Origin: Acidobacteriota bacterium | GTDB lineage: Bacteria > Acidobacteriota > Thermoanaerobaculia > Multivoradales > JBCCEF01 | Assembly (NCBI GenBank): GCA_039030395.1 | Contig: JBCCEF010000002.1 | Location: 403,609 to 467,608 of the forward strand | Reading direction: 5' to 3' | DNA: 64,000 nt | Shown here: in pieces, positions 56,175 through 64,000 of the stretch | Layout of the letters: each line of letters starts with the position of its first letter | How positions within the stretch are numbered: position 1 is the stretch's first letter | Notes under the pieces: generated by a model | What the model saw: the letters and a program-made list of their open reading frames with translations, nothing else | Databases searched by the model: none | Told to the model about the DNA's origin: nothing | Made by a program: the position numbers and the translations under genes

Positions 56175-58634
56175 CTATCGCCCCGTTTGCCAGGCCGCGA
56201 GGCGAGCCGCCTCGACTTGCAGCGGGAAGAGCGTCTGGAGCAACAGATCCGTTCGCTGGCTCCAACTCCCAAAGTCGGTGCTGTCCCATACTTCGCCGCC
56301 GGCCGGCTGCCAGCCGCGGTCCCGCAGAAAATCCCAGATCCGCTTCGAAGAGGCCCGGAGATCCATCTCTTCGTGGGGGCTATCGAGGTCCCAGCGGCCC
56401 CATTCCAAGTAGATGTCCAAGGGAACCGTTGCCGCCGTGGCCTCCCCGACCGTGCCTTCGAAACGCTCGGTCCCGGTTTCGAGCATGAAGACGCTCTGCA
56501 TGGCGAGCTTGCCGAAGACGTCCGGGTTGCCGAAGGTGAGGGTGGCGGCGGCCTGTGAGTTCCAGCCCATGCCGACGTTCGCCCGCCCCTCCCGGTCCGC
56601 GATGGTGCGGTATTGCCCGTCGATCTGAGGGACGATCTGTTCAACGAACAGGGCGCCGAATCCGCGCATCCGCGGCGGTTGCGGCATCACGGCGATGAGC
56701 GGCGCCACGGACTTTCCCACCTCGCGGTCGAGGGTCTCCCGCCAACCGCCGAGGTCCATCGCCGCCCGGTGATGGATGTAGGCCACCGGGTAGCGATCCG
56801 TTGAGGCGTCGTAGCCCGTCGGCAACCATACCTGGACCGGCACCTGCACCGGTTCCGGGGCCTCTCCGTCGTCCGGCGTCGGGGGTTGGACGGTCAGCTC
56901 GATCGTCTCGAGCCGGCCCTTGGCCGGCCCTTGAGAAGCGTCGGCTGCTTTCTCGAGGCCAGGCCACTGGCTCATGGCGAACCAGGACATCGGCATCGGC
57001 TCGCCGCGGTTCCAATTCATGTCCGGGCCCAACAGGGTTGAAGGCGTGGTGCGCGGCTGGCGCGGATCGGTGATCGGCTCGTAGTTCACGTAGAGGACAT
57101 AGCGAATGCGCGCCTGGAGCGGAAGCCGGGTCGTCCACCACCAGAGGTCCGTGCCCGCGGCGCGATGCATCGGCTCCTCGCGTCGCATACCGATCATGTC
57201 GCCGGCAATGGCCACGTCCTCCGCTTCGCCGTGCCACAGGAAGGTCACCGTCTCGCCGTCGACCAGCGGCAATTCCCGCTCGCCGAGGAAGGTCTCGTAG
57301 GCTCTGCCGGGATCCTCCGCCTCGGCGAGCTGGACGAGCAGCGGCTGCAACATCGCCGGTGGGTCGACGGCTCTCCCTCCGGTCGATACGCGCTCTCGCC
57401 GCACCAGGTCCACCCGCGCCAGCTCTCCCAGGCTGCGCACGAAGACGGCGCCGTCGGCGAAGCTCGGTGGTGTCCAGGCCAGATCCTCGAACAAGTCGAT
57501 TTCCGCGCCTCCGCGCCAGCCCTCCGGTGAGGCCTTGCCGAGATGCAGGCTGCCGGTCTTGGTCAACACCGCGAGGTGGTCTTCCACCGCAATCAGAAAA
57601 CCGTCGCCGGGTTCGCGAGAACGCCACAGGAGGTCGCCGCTCGCCGGATCCATCGCGCTCAAGAACAGCGAGGTGTAGCCGTAGAGGTGTTCTCTGCCGC
57701 CCACCGCCGGCGGGCTGTAGCTGTTGGCGAGGCCCCGGCTTTCCCTCACCAACTCGGCGCTGAAATCGGAGCCGTCCCTTGCGATCTGGATGACTTCGGA
57801 AACCTCGGTCTTGTGCTTGACCAGAAGGCGATCGCCACCGATCGGCATTGGGGATTGGCTGAAGGCCCCCTTGGCGCCGGAATCGCCTTCCAGCGGCACC
57901 TCCCACAGCACCGCGCCGTCCGCCGGATCGAGGCCGTTGACGCGGGCTGAACTCAACACCGCGAACTGCTCTTTGCCGGCCAGGGTGGTGGGAACGGCCG
58001 ACTGCGCACCGATCTCCCCACCGGGCAGAGCCCGCCAGCGAACCTCGCCGGTGGCCGCGTCGAAGCCGATCACCGTGCCCTCCTCGCCGTCGGCTTGGAG
58101 CGCGACGGTGCCGCCGGCCACCCCCGGTGACCCGCCGTAGCCGTAGAACGGCGGATCTATGCCGAGGTCGTCCTTCAGATGAACGCTCCATACCTCGGCC
58201 CCGTCTTGTAGATCCAGGGCGACGAATCGTCCCCAGGGGCTCAGGGCAAACACCCGGCCGTCCGCGATCGCGGGGGTCGATATGGGACCGTCGTGGGAGC
58301 CGTCATGGCCGGCATAGGCCGGCGCCAGGTCGAAGCGCCAGAGTTCCTCCCCACTGCTTGCATCGAGTGCCAGCACCACGTCTCGCTCCCCCGCAGCCAT
58401 CAGGGTCACCAGCCGACCGTCGGCGATGGAGATCCCGGAATAGCCGCTGCCCAGGGGCCGCTTCCAGGTCAGATCGAAACCCACCTGCCCTTCGCCGCCG
58501 GGCAGGCCCGCGTCCAGGCGTCCGTCGCCGGCCGGGCCGCGGAAGGCGGGCCAGGAGCCGCCGGACTCAGGTGGCTGAGCCAGGGCGGCGAAGGTGAGCA
58601 GAACGCTGCAGAGGGTGACGAGAAGATGTCGCAT
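56175..58634 (-). CDS. PQQ-like beta-propeller fused to E-set and esterase-D-like domain
   Basis: An 819-aa exported protein. Signal peptide about 1-19; propeller repeats about 25-430 (VLALDASSGEELWRFDLA, VIGFDAATGEVRWRALPGG); an early-set beta domain near 470-560 like the N-domain of enterochelin esterase (VTFLWHGEAEDVAIAGDM); then an esterase-D/Fes alpha/beta fold about 600-800. The nucleophile elbow reads GMGWNSQAA (S693) instead of GxSxGG, and the terminal GGHDW-type His region reads DSTDFGSW. The hydrolase part is therefore probably inactive. The ATG at 58634 starts the signal peptide. Confidence 0.82.
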   Translation of the reverse strand: MRHLLVTLCSVLLTFAALAQPPESGGSWPAFRGPAGDGRLDAGLPGGEGQVGFDLTWKRPLGSGYSGISIADGRLVTLMAAGERDVVLALDASSGEELWRFDLAPAYAGHDGSHDGPISTPAIADGRVFALSPWGRFVALDLQDGAEVWSVHLKDDLGIDPPFYGYGGSPGVAGGTVALQADGEEGTVIGFDAATGEVRWRALPGGEIGAQSAVPTTLAGKEQFAVLSSARVNGLDPADGAVLWEVPLEGDSGAKGAFSQSPMPIGGDRLLVKHKTEVSEVIQIARDGSDFSAELVRESRGLANSYSPPAVGGREHLYGYTSLFLSAMDPASGDLLWRSREPGDGFLIAVEDHLAVLTKTGSLHLGKASPEGWRGGAEIDLFEDLAWTPPSFADGAVFVRSLGELARVDLVRRERVSTGGRAVDPPAMLQPLLVQLAEAEDPGRAYETFLGERELPLVDGETVTFLWHGEAEDVAIAGDMIGMRREEPMHRAAGTDLWWWTTRLPLQARIRYVLYVNYEPITDPRQPRTTPSTLLGPDMNWNRGEPMPMSWFAMSQWPGLEKAADASQGPAKGRLETIELTVQPPTPDDGEAPEPVQVPVQVWLPTGYDASTDRYPVAYIHHRAAMDLGGWRETLDREVGKSVAPLIAVMPQPPRMRGFGALFVEQIVPQIDGQYRTIADREGRANVGMGWNSQAAATLTFGNPDVFGKLAMQSVFMLETGTERFEGTVGEATAATVPLDIYLEWGRWDLDSPHEEMDLRASSKRIWDFLRDRGWQPAGGEVWDSTDFGSWSQRTDLLLQTLFPLQVEAARLAAWQTGR

Positions 58635-58794
58635 AGGTGAAACTCCCAAGACGCAAGCACCCGATCCGATCCGGAGCGGGAGGTCTACCAACGAAACGAA
58701 GGCGAAGGGCCCCGACGAGCGCCCCCTTCGCATTCTACGCGCTGGGAGTCGGTGGGTTCAGTAAGGTTCCGCGGGGGCACCAAGGTCTCTCTCG

Positions 58795-58811
58795 ATTCCC
58801 GAATCGGGAAT
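58795..58811. promoter_or_regulatory. 17-bp palindrome upstream of the propeller-esterase gene
   Basis: ATTCCCGA-a-TCGGGAAT is a perfect palindrome 160 nt upstream of the ATG at 58634. It could be an operator. The rest of the 255-nt interval holds nothing else I recognise. Confidence 0.35.
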
Positions 58812-58889
58812 GCCATGCGGTGTACTCCTTGCCAGGGGATCCAAGGCATGACCTCTGCGGCGGCTCCCCGTGCTCCTGTGCTGGCGTGT

Positions 58890-60275
58890 CTACGGAACCG
58901 GGGAGACGTCAGCAGAAAGAGTGCCCGGTGCCGGAGCGACCTTGGCCACTTGGCTGGAGAATCTTCGTTCTCGGATGGTACGAATGATTTCGTCCTCTTC
59001 CTGGACGATGCGCCGGCCCCGGTCGACCGTATCGTTGGTGAAGGAGATGGCCTGGAAGGTCGAGGCGTCGTTCTTCAGCCGGAGGCTGGCCCAAAGCCTG
59101 TCGAGCGCCTCCCGCGGGCGATTGGCGCACATCAGGGCGACGCCATGGTTGTACATCAACCGAGCCAGGTCCATCTCGCTCATCTTTCTCACTTTGCGGG
59201 CGTAGACGTCCCGGAAGTACTGTTCCGCCTGGGCACAATCCCCCAACTGGATCAGCTCGAGACCGGGCCGGAAGTCCAGCCGATCGTCCGTGTAGAGCGC
59301 GAGGTACTGCGCTTCTTGCCGGGCTAGGAGGTCGTCGATGAAGTTGTTGGCGAGGTCTTCGGCGGCTCGGTAGATCAGCTCACGATGGCTCATGTCGTAG
59401 GCCAGGGCGCCGCGGCTGTCTTCAAATTCTCCACTGAGGCTCGAGGTGAAGATCCTCTTGCCGGTTTCCGAATCGATGAGCTGAACTTGGGCCAGGACGA
59501 AGGCTCTGACCTTCTCTGGTATTACCTCCTTGACCGCACCGACCAAATTTCCCAACCAGCCGCTGCTGTGCTCGCCGGCCGCCTCGCCGGCCCGCAGTGC
59601 CAAGCGCGACAAGGTCTCGTAGTCCTGGGTGCTACTGACACACAGTTGAACTTGCCCGTAGAGGAGAATGCGTGCTCCCGTGAGGTTGCCCAGCCTGGCG
59701 GTCGTGGTGGTGTCAGCGCTCCCGGAATACGAGAAATCGAGTTCGTCGAGAACCTCCTTGATGTGATCCCGGGTCAAGACCTTGTACAGATTGAGATCCG
59801 CCAGGTGTTGGCCCAGGGCGGCCTCGACCTGCCTCGCACAGATCTCGGAGCTGTAGCCTTCCTCCTCCACCCGATGTCGAACGTCCCCACCGTTTAGCGC
59901 CTCGGTGACTTCTCTGTAGGTGATGACCTTGCGTTCCTGAAGGTCCGACGACACATCATGCTCGATGTGCTTGAAATCGATGAAGGCGATGCCGGTACCC
60001 TCATCGATCTCAGTCGTATTCCGAGGAACCGAGACCAGGAGCACATTCTGCCTGCCCGGCTTTGCGGGATCGTTGCCCTCGGACTCCTCTGCGATACTCG
60101 AAAGCTCGACCAGAGGCTGCTTGCCGTTGTCCTTTGTCGACAGCGCTCGCTTCAGCTTGCCCTTCAGACCCGCGCCTTCGGCGGGGCTGACTGGACACAT
60201 TCCAAACAACATGACCAGCGCAAGGGCGGTGAACCCACTCTTCTGTTTCCTCAAGTCAAAGAACTGAAATAGCAT
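58890..60275 (-). CDS. CsgG-like secreted protein with C-terminal TPR-like region
   Basis: A 461-aa protein with an N-terminal export signal (about 15-33) and an acidic linker. A CsgG-type domain spans about 90-290: DLNLYKVLTRDHIKEVLDELDF, LGNLTGARILLYGQVQ and QLIDSETGKRIFTSSLSG. The C-terminal 150 residues are helical with a TPR-like pair (GDCAQAEQYFRDVYARKV, NRPREALDRLWASLRL). CsgG forms a curli secretion pore; this longer relative has no lipobox and no curli genes nearby, so a regulatory or penicillin-binding-cofactor role is as likely. Confidence 0.75.
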   Translation of the reverse strand: MLFQFFDLRKQKSGFTALALVMLFGMCPVSPAEGAGLKGKLKRALSTKDNGKQPLVELSSIAEESEGNDPAKPGRQNVLLVSVPRNTTEIDEGTGIAFIDFKHIEHDVSSDLQERKVITYREVTEALNGGDVRHRVEEEGYSSEICARQVEAALGQHLADLNLYKVLTRDHIKEVLDELDFSYSGSADTTTTARLGNLTGARILLYGQVQLCVSSTQDYETLSRLALRAGEAAGEHSSGWLGNLVGAVKEVIPEKVRAFVLAQVQLIDSETGKRIFTSSLSGEFEDSRGALAYDMSHRELIYRAAEDLANNFIDDLLARQEAQYLALYTDDRLDFRPGLELIQLGDCAQAEQYFRDVYARKVRKMSEMDLARLMYNHGVALMCANRPREALDRLWASLRLKNDASTFQAISFTNDTVDRGRRIVQEEDEIIRTIRERRFSSQVAKVAPAPGTLSADVSPVP

Positions 60276-60674
60276 CGTCTATCTCCCAAAGATCAAAAGA
60301 TAAGAGATTCCTTCCATGGTCCGATGGATCCGGGTGCCGGCTACGCAGAGCAACCCTTCCGATTCGGCCCATAGAAGAATTTTCTAATGGAGGGAAGCGA
60401 GAAAATCCGTTCCTGTGTGTCACATGTGCCGGGAGAACTCTCCTGACGGTCGAATGTGCCCGCGCCGTGCTTTGGGTGGGCGCATCGTCCGCCGAGGTGT
60501 CCTGGTAGTGTGGACCCTCGGCCGCCTTGCAGCAGGCCGCCGCCGAAGGTTGGACCAGCCAGTGCAGTGCTCTCAACGGTGCGCCAGTTGGCGATGCCGC
60601 TGGGCTCCTAGGGGCTTCGGCCCTCATTCTCCGTCGTCGGATCTCCGTGGCCGCTCGCGGGGGATCGTGAAGAA
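60276..60674. other. Divergent interval between the CsgG-like and AraC genes
   Basis: About 400 bases without a supported gene. The CsgG-like gene has GGGAGAT just before its start. A small inverted repeat GGAG-aact-CTCC lies near 60431-60442. No clear -35/-10 pair is visible, and both genes must be promoted from here. Confidence 0.5.
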
Positions 60675-61562
60675 ATGTCGCAGCGATACCAGGACGTATA
60701 TCCGACAAAGCCGCTGTTGGAGAGTTCCGGTCGAGTTCGACCCTCTGCTGCAGAACTTCTCTCCCTAGAGTACTTTGAGGCCGAGTCGGGCGAGATGCCG
60801 GAAGAGGTCTTTTCGCAGCATCACCTACTGCTCAACCTCCGGGACCAGCCCCATCGCGTCGAGAACTGGCGAGACGGTGTGCATCGCGACTTTCTCTTCG
60901 CGCCGGGTGAGATCGTCGTCACTCCAGCCGGGGTCCGGTCAGGGTGGCGCTGGCACAGCCGTTCGCGGGTGATCGTGGTGACGCTCGAGCCGGACCGCCT
61001 GCGGCGATTCGCCGAACACGAGGTGGGTGTGCTGTTGACGGAAACCCAGCTCCAGAATCGGCCCCAATTCTCGGATCCGGACCTTTGCGAGGCCGGCGCT
61101 CTGCTCCGAGACGCCCTCGAGGGCGACGATCCAGGTTCGTCCGTGGTCTACGAGTCGCTCGCTCGAATCTTCCTGGTCAAGCTCATCCGCCGGTACAGCG
61201 ACCGTCTCGACGAGGTGACTGAGCACGCCTCGCGTTTCGCCTCGAAGGAGTACCGTCGAGTCCTCGCGTTTATCGAGAGGAACTACGGTAGCGACATCGG
61301 CGTCGAGGATCTCGCCCGCGAAGCGGGGCTCAGCTCCTCTCACTTCTCTCGGCTTTTCAAGCGCAGCCTCGGCCAGAGCCCACACCAGTTCTTGATGAAA
61401 TATCGAGTCGAACGGGCCGCTGAGATGTTGGTTCGAAGGCCTGACCGACCCCTGGCTCAGGTCGCCCTGGACGCCGGGTTCTCCGACCAGGCGCACTTCT
61501 CTCGCACGTTCAAGCGCTTCGCCGGCGCCACGCCGACGCGCTACCGCGCGGCGCGCACCTAG
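60675..61562 (+). CDS. AraC-family transcriptional regulator
   Basis: A 295-aa regulator. The N-terminal half (about 20-170) is a cupin-like sensing domain (SQHHLLLNLRDQPHRVE, FLFAPGEIVVTPAG). The C-terminus carries two helix-turn-helix motifs: VEDLAREAGLSSSHFSRLFKRS and LAQVALDAGFSDQAHFSRTFKR. It precedes an alpha/beta hydrolase and a SnoaL-like gene on the same strand and is the likely regulator of both. Confidence 0.93.
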   Translation: MSQRYQDVYPTKPLLESSGRVRPSAAELLSLEYFEAESGEMPEEVFSQHHLLLNLRDQPHRVENWRDGVHRDFLFAPGEIVVTPAGVRSGWRWHSRSRVIVVTLEPDRLRRFAEHEVGVLLTETQLQNRPQFSDPDLCEAGALLRDALEGDDPGSSVVYESLARIFLVKLIRRYSDRLDEVTEHASRFASKEYRRVLAFIERNYGSDIGVEDLAREAGLSSSHFSRLFKRSLGQSPHQFLMKYRVERAAEMLVRRPDRPLAQVALDAGFSDQAHFSRTFKRFAGATPTRYRAART

Positions 61563-61568
61563 CCGGGT

Positions 61569-61680
61569 GCTGAAAAAACTCCGACTTTCCGTTTAGCGCA
61601 CTGCGGCCGAGCCCATAGGGCTCGGCAGTGCCAGAGGCGCCGAGGGCGGGGTGAGCGCCAGGTGCGCGGATTCTTCAAGG
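61569..61680. repeat. Palindromic dispersed repeat, copy C (partial)
   Basis: GGCCGAGCCC-ata-GGGCTCGGC (61605-61626) and GAGGGCGGGGTGAGCGC match the first half of the copies at 8383 and 29788. The ends CTGAAAAAACTCCG (61570) and CGCGGATTCTTCAAG (61666-61680) are roughly inverted. It lies between the AraC and hydrolase genes. Confidence 0.55.
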
Positions 61681-61806
61681 ACTTGGCGCGAACGTGCAAG
61701 ACCACAACGCGGTGGAATTCCTAGGATCTTCCTGTCGGTGCTTGCTGCGCGATCGCGCGGAGACCGATTTCCAGCCTGGGTCAGCGAGAAGAACAAGGAG
61801 AACCTC

Positions 61807-62733
61807 ATGACCGATCAGCGAATCAACCTGCAGCACACGCCAGCTCCGGCGGGGGTCACCGCGGCGGCGGTGACCTTCACGAGCGACGGCGTCCCGTTGC
61901 GCGGTACCCTGTTCAGGCCGGCCAACGCAGCCGGTCCCCTGCCCAGCGTCATCGTCACCGGCGCCTGGACGACCGTCAAGGAACAGATGGTGGGTACCTA
62001 TGCCCGCGAACTCGGCGCTCGGGGCCTCGTCGCCCTAGCTTTCGATTTCACCGGGTGGGGCGAGAGCGGCGGCGAGCCTCGATATGTAGAAGACCCCACC
62101 GTCAAGACCGCCGACATCCACGCCGCGGCCGACTACATGGCGGGCCGCGACGACGTCGAAGCGGGGCGCCTCTCCGGGCTGGGCGTCTGTGCCTCCTCCG
62201 GCTACATGGCGGACGCGGTGGCGAACGACGACGCGTTTTCGGCGCTCGCTCTCGTCGCGCCCTGGCTGCACGATCCCAGGATGGCCGAAGGGATCTACGG
62301 AGGACCGGAAGCCGCCGCGGGTCTGATCGCGGCGAGCGAGGCAGCGGAGAGTTCGCAGGAGCCGAAGATCCTCGTCGCCGCTAGCACGGACGACGACACT
62401 GCGCCGATGTACCAGGCGCCCTACTACACCGAGGAAGATCGCGGACTCATCGCGGAGTACGACAACAAGTTCAGCCTGCTGACTTGGAAACCGTGGTTGA
62501 CCTACGACGCGCAAGCCTCCGCCGAACGGCTGGCCAAGCCGGTGCTGATGGTCGGGTCATCGGGAATGGCTCTGCCCGCCGGCGCCGAGGCCTACGAGCG
62601 GCGCATGAGAGCACCGCTCGAGAAGATCTGGTTCGGCGATGACGTCAGTCAGTTCGACTTCTACGACCGTGCCGACATCGTATCTACCGCGGCAGACGCC
62701 GTAGCGAGCTTTCTCAACGAGCAGGCACCGTGA
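61807..62733 (+). CDS. Alpha/beta hydrolase (dienelactone-hydrolase-like)
   Basis: A 308-aa protein of the alpha/beta-hydrolase fold: a strand-loop GALFDFTGWGESGGE-type region at 78-90, and the nucleophile elbow at LGVCASSGYMA, where C128 or S130 may be the nucleophile. The C-terminal lid region has PYYTEEDRGLIAEYDNKF. The ATG at 61807 follows AAGGAGAA; the longer upstream frame crosses the palindromic repeat. The substrate is unknown. It overlaps a short signal-peptide frame at its 3' end. Confidence 0.82.
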   Translation: MTDQRINLQHTPAPAGVTAAAVTFTSDGVPLRGTLFRPANAAGPLPSVIVTGAWTTVKEQMVGTYARELGARGLVALAFDFTGWGESGGEPRYVEDPTVKTADIHAAADYMAGRDDVEAGRLSGLGVCASSGYMADAVANDDAFSALALVAPWLHDPRMAEGIYGGPEAAAGLIAASEAAESSQEPKILVAASTDDDTAPMYQAPYYTEEDRGLIAEYDNKFSLLTWKPWLTYDAQASAERLAKPVLMVGSSGMALPAGAEAYERRMRAPLEKIWFGDDVSQFDFYDRADIVSTAADAVASFLNEQAP

Positions 62734-62804
62734 ACACCCGCATCGCCACCTCTCTCGTCCTGCTCAGCCTTTCCGCTGCGACCTCTGCGGAGGAACGAAA
62801 ATGA
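62730..62804 (+). CDS. 24-codon signal-peptide-like ORF, possible gene remnant
   Basis: A GTG at 62730 overlaps the hydrolase stop (GTGA), and the frame encodes a short Sec-type signal (MNTRIATSLVLLSLSAA...) ending in a TGA at 62802 that overlaps the ATG of the next gene. The peptide ends right after a plausible signal-peptidase site (TSA). It may be a leftover start of a lost exported protein or a coupling leader. Confidence 0.45.
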   Translation: MNTRIATSLVLLSLSAATSAEERK

Positions 62805-63697
62805 AGACCATGACACCCGACCACGCAGCCGTCCTAACGATTGTCGAGAGCGTTGGGGCGCTGGCAGACCGAGGGGAATTCGATGCCCTCGGCCGGCTCT
62901 TCGCCGATGAGTTCACCCTCGACTACTCCTCGCTCAACGGCCGACCGCCGGAAGCGAGACAGCCGCTCGATCTCATGGCGGAGTGGGCCGGCGTTCTTCC
63001 CGGTTTCGACCGCACGCGCCACGCTCTGTCGAACCTCGTGGTCGACGTCTCCGGGAATGCCGCGACCGCGCGCGCCGATGTCGTCGCGTCCCACTGGCTC
63101 GACGACCGCTTCTGGCAGGTCTCCGGACACTACGACTATGATCTCGCCAAGTCCGCCGGCGAGTGGGCGATCACGTCCATGACTTTCACGCTCGAGGACG
63201 AAGACGGTACCCGCGATGTCTTCGGCCCGGCCATGGCCGCCGCCGAGCGCTCGCGGGGACCGGGCCAAAGCGCCCTGATCGGCGAACGCAACAAAGCGAC
63301 GGTGCGGAAGTTCTTCAAGACGCTGGAGAACGAAGACATCCCCGCGCTGGTCGGCCTATTCTCTGAAGACGGTGTTCAGGTCAATCCCTACCACGGCGGA
63401 ATTTTTCCCGCGGGTGCCGAGGGTGAGGAAGGACTTCTCGCCTACTGGACGCCGGTGCCGGGGAACTTCGACGGGATGCGTTTTCCGATCGACGAGCTTC
63501 TGGCGACGGAAGATCCTGATGTCGTCTTCGTGCGCTACCGCGGCGAGATCAAGCTCAAGGACGGCGCGGGCTACTACAAGAACGACTACTACTCGACCTT
63601 CCGATTCAATGACGCGGGAGAAATCACCGAATACGTCGAGATCTTCGATCCCGTCGTCGCCGCGCGCGGATTCGGGTTGCTAGATCAGTTGAAGTAG
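62801..63697 (+). CDS. Tandem SnoaL/NTF2-like protein
   Basis: A 298-aa protein made of two NTF2-fold domains: residues about 8-135 (VESVGALADRGEFDALGRLFADEF; ASHWLDDRFWQVSGHYDYDL) and about 160-290 (NKATVRKFFKTLENEDIPALVGLF; VFVRYRGEIKLKDGAGYYKN). Single-domain SnoaL-like proteins act as cyclases, isomerases or ligand binders. Here the function is unknown, but its place after the AraC and hydrolase genes suggests small-molecule turnover. GCGGAGGAACGAAA gives a strong ribosome-binding site. Confidence 0.8.
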   Translation: MKTMTPDHAAVLTIVESVGALADRGEFDALGRLFADEFTLDYSSLNGRPPEARQPLDLMAEWAGVLPGFDRTRHALSNLVVDVSGNAATARADVVASHWLDDRFWQVSGHYDYDLAKSAGEWAITSMTFTLEDEDGTRDVFGPAMAAAERSRGPGQSALIGERNKATVRKFFKTLENEDIPALVGLFSEDGVQVNPYHGGIFPAGAEGEEGLLAYWTPVPGNFDGMRFPIDELLATEDPDVVFVRYRGEIKLKDGAGYYKNDYYSTFRFNDAGEITEYVEIFDPVVAARGFGLLDQLK

Positions 63698-63780
63698 CCA
63701 GGTCCCGTGCCCGAGCCCTCCCGAGGGAGAGCCCTCCAGGTGGAGGAAGCAGGTCGAAGGAAGTAGACCGCCGGAGGCGG

Positions 63781-64000
63781 GACTCGTCCCACCGTGTCCG
63801 CGTCGAAGGCGCGGACATTGTCGCCGGACTCGTCCCACTTTGACCGCGTCGAAGGCGCGGACATTGTCGCCGGACTCGTCCCACTTTGACCGCGTCGAAG
63901 GCGCGGACATTGTCGCCGGACTCGTCCCACTTTGACCGCGTCGAAGGCGCGGACAATGTCGCCGGACTCTTCCCACTTTGTCCGCGTCGAAGGCGCGGAC
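63781..64000. repeat. 46-bp tandem repeat with internal palindrome, running off the window
   Basis: Units start at 63781, 63827, 63873, 63919 and 63965 (GACTCGTCCCAC...), exactly 46 bp apart, with near-identical sequence and about 4.8 copies before the edge. Each contains GTCCGCG-tcgaagg-CGCGGAC or GACCGCG in the first arm, an inverted repeat. The period is not a multiple of three and frames through it give Arg/Ser/Pro-rich nonsense, so it is not coding. There are no variable spacers. Confidence 0.85.

Noticed and set aside
60256-60708. Minus-strand frame in the CsgG/AraC interval
   Set aside because: Low-complexity Arg/Ala/Pro/Ser composition, no recognised domain, and it overlaps both neighbouring starts.
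63624-63976. Minus-strand frames over the tandem repeat
   Set aside because: They only translate the repeat. The same pattern appears in several frames because the period is 46.
63781-64000. CRISPR array
   Set aside because: The repeats are contiguous and near-identical with no unique spacers, and no cas genes are present.

Overview
The window is GC-rich bacterial chromosome, densely coded, from a Gram-negative (diderm) organism: it carries LPS-export genes (lptB, an LptC/OstA-like protein), a retrograde lipid-transport set (mlaE/mlaF/mlaD), a TolC-type outer-membrane factor and a TonB-dependent receptor. HPr kinase, RapZ, RpoN and a bifunctional nuclease (DUF151) beside miaB, together with a CarD regulator, fit Acidobacteriota (Thermoanaerobaculia/Holophagae-like) best. 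That placement is inferred from gene content and style, not from a marker-gene comparison.

Layout. (1) 1-15653, minus strand: accA, recJ, LptC/OstA-like, lptB, rpoN, hpf (frameshifted), ptsN, hprK, rapZ, EIIA(Man), ptsH, ptsI, a lipoprotein, miaB and a partial DUF151 nuclease. This is a regulatory PTS without any sugar permease, joined to sigma-54, ribosome hibernation and envelope biogenesis. (2) 15837-23470, minus: a secreted 880-aa tyrosinase, priA, a PP0621-like small protein, a TPR protein, a secreted coiled-coil/beta protein and carD. carD faces tRNA-Leu(CAA), and both have good sigma-70 promoters. (3) 23929-28493, plus: a DUF1772 membrane protein, then a strong promoter, a structured leader and the overlapping operon metY-metX-aspartokinase. 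(4) 28527-34261, minus: a MacB-type export operon (TolC, YIP1 protein, HlyD adaptor, ATPase, permease). The start of the permease gene is duplicated around a palindromic repeat. A 272-bp multi-palindromic element lies upstream. (5) 34749-37939, minus: a fused dipeptide-type ABC ATPase and leucyl aminopeptidase. (6) 38110-41089, plus: a 676-aa protein with a divergent class III cyclase-like domain, and purC. (7) 41086-46764, minus: dnaB, alr, mlaE, mlaF, mlaD. (8) 46944-49684, plus: a TonB receptor and a TlpA-type thioredoxin. (9) 49716-60275: an S46 dipeptidyl-peptidase, a HEAT protein and an HD-GYP-like protein that share an N-terminal domain, a GH25 lysozyme, a beta-propeller/pseudo-esterase fusion and a CsgG-like protein. 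(10) 60675-64000, plus: an AraC regulator, an alpha/beta hydrolase, a tandem SnoaL-like protein and a 46-bp tandem repeat that runs off the end.

Most operons are tightly packed with 4-nt ATGA/GTGA overlaps. The least explained items are the palindromic elements (8383, 29788, 34388, 61569), the cyclase-like protein at 38110, the HEAT/HD-GYP pair, the catalytically eroded propeller-esterase and the single-base disruption of hpf.
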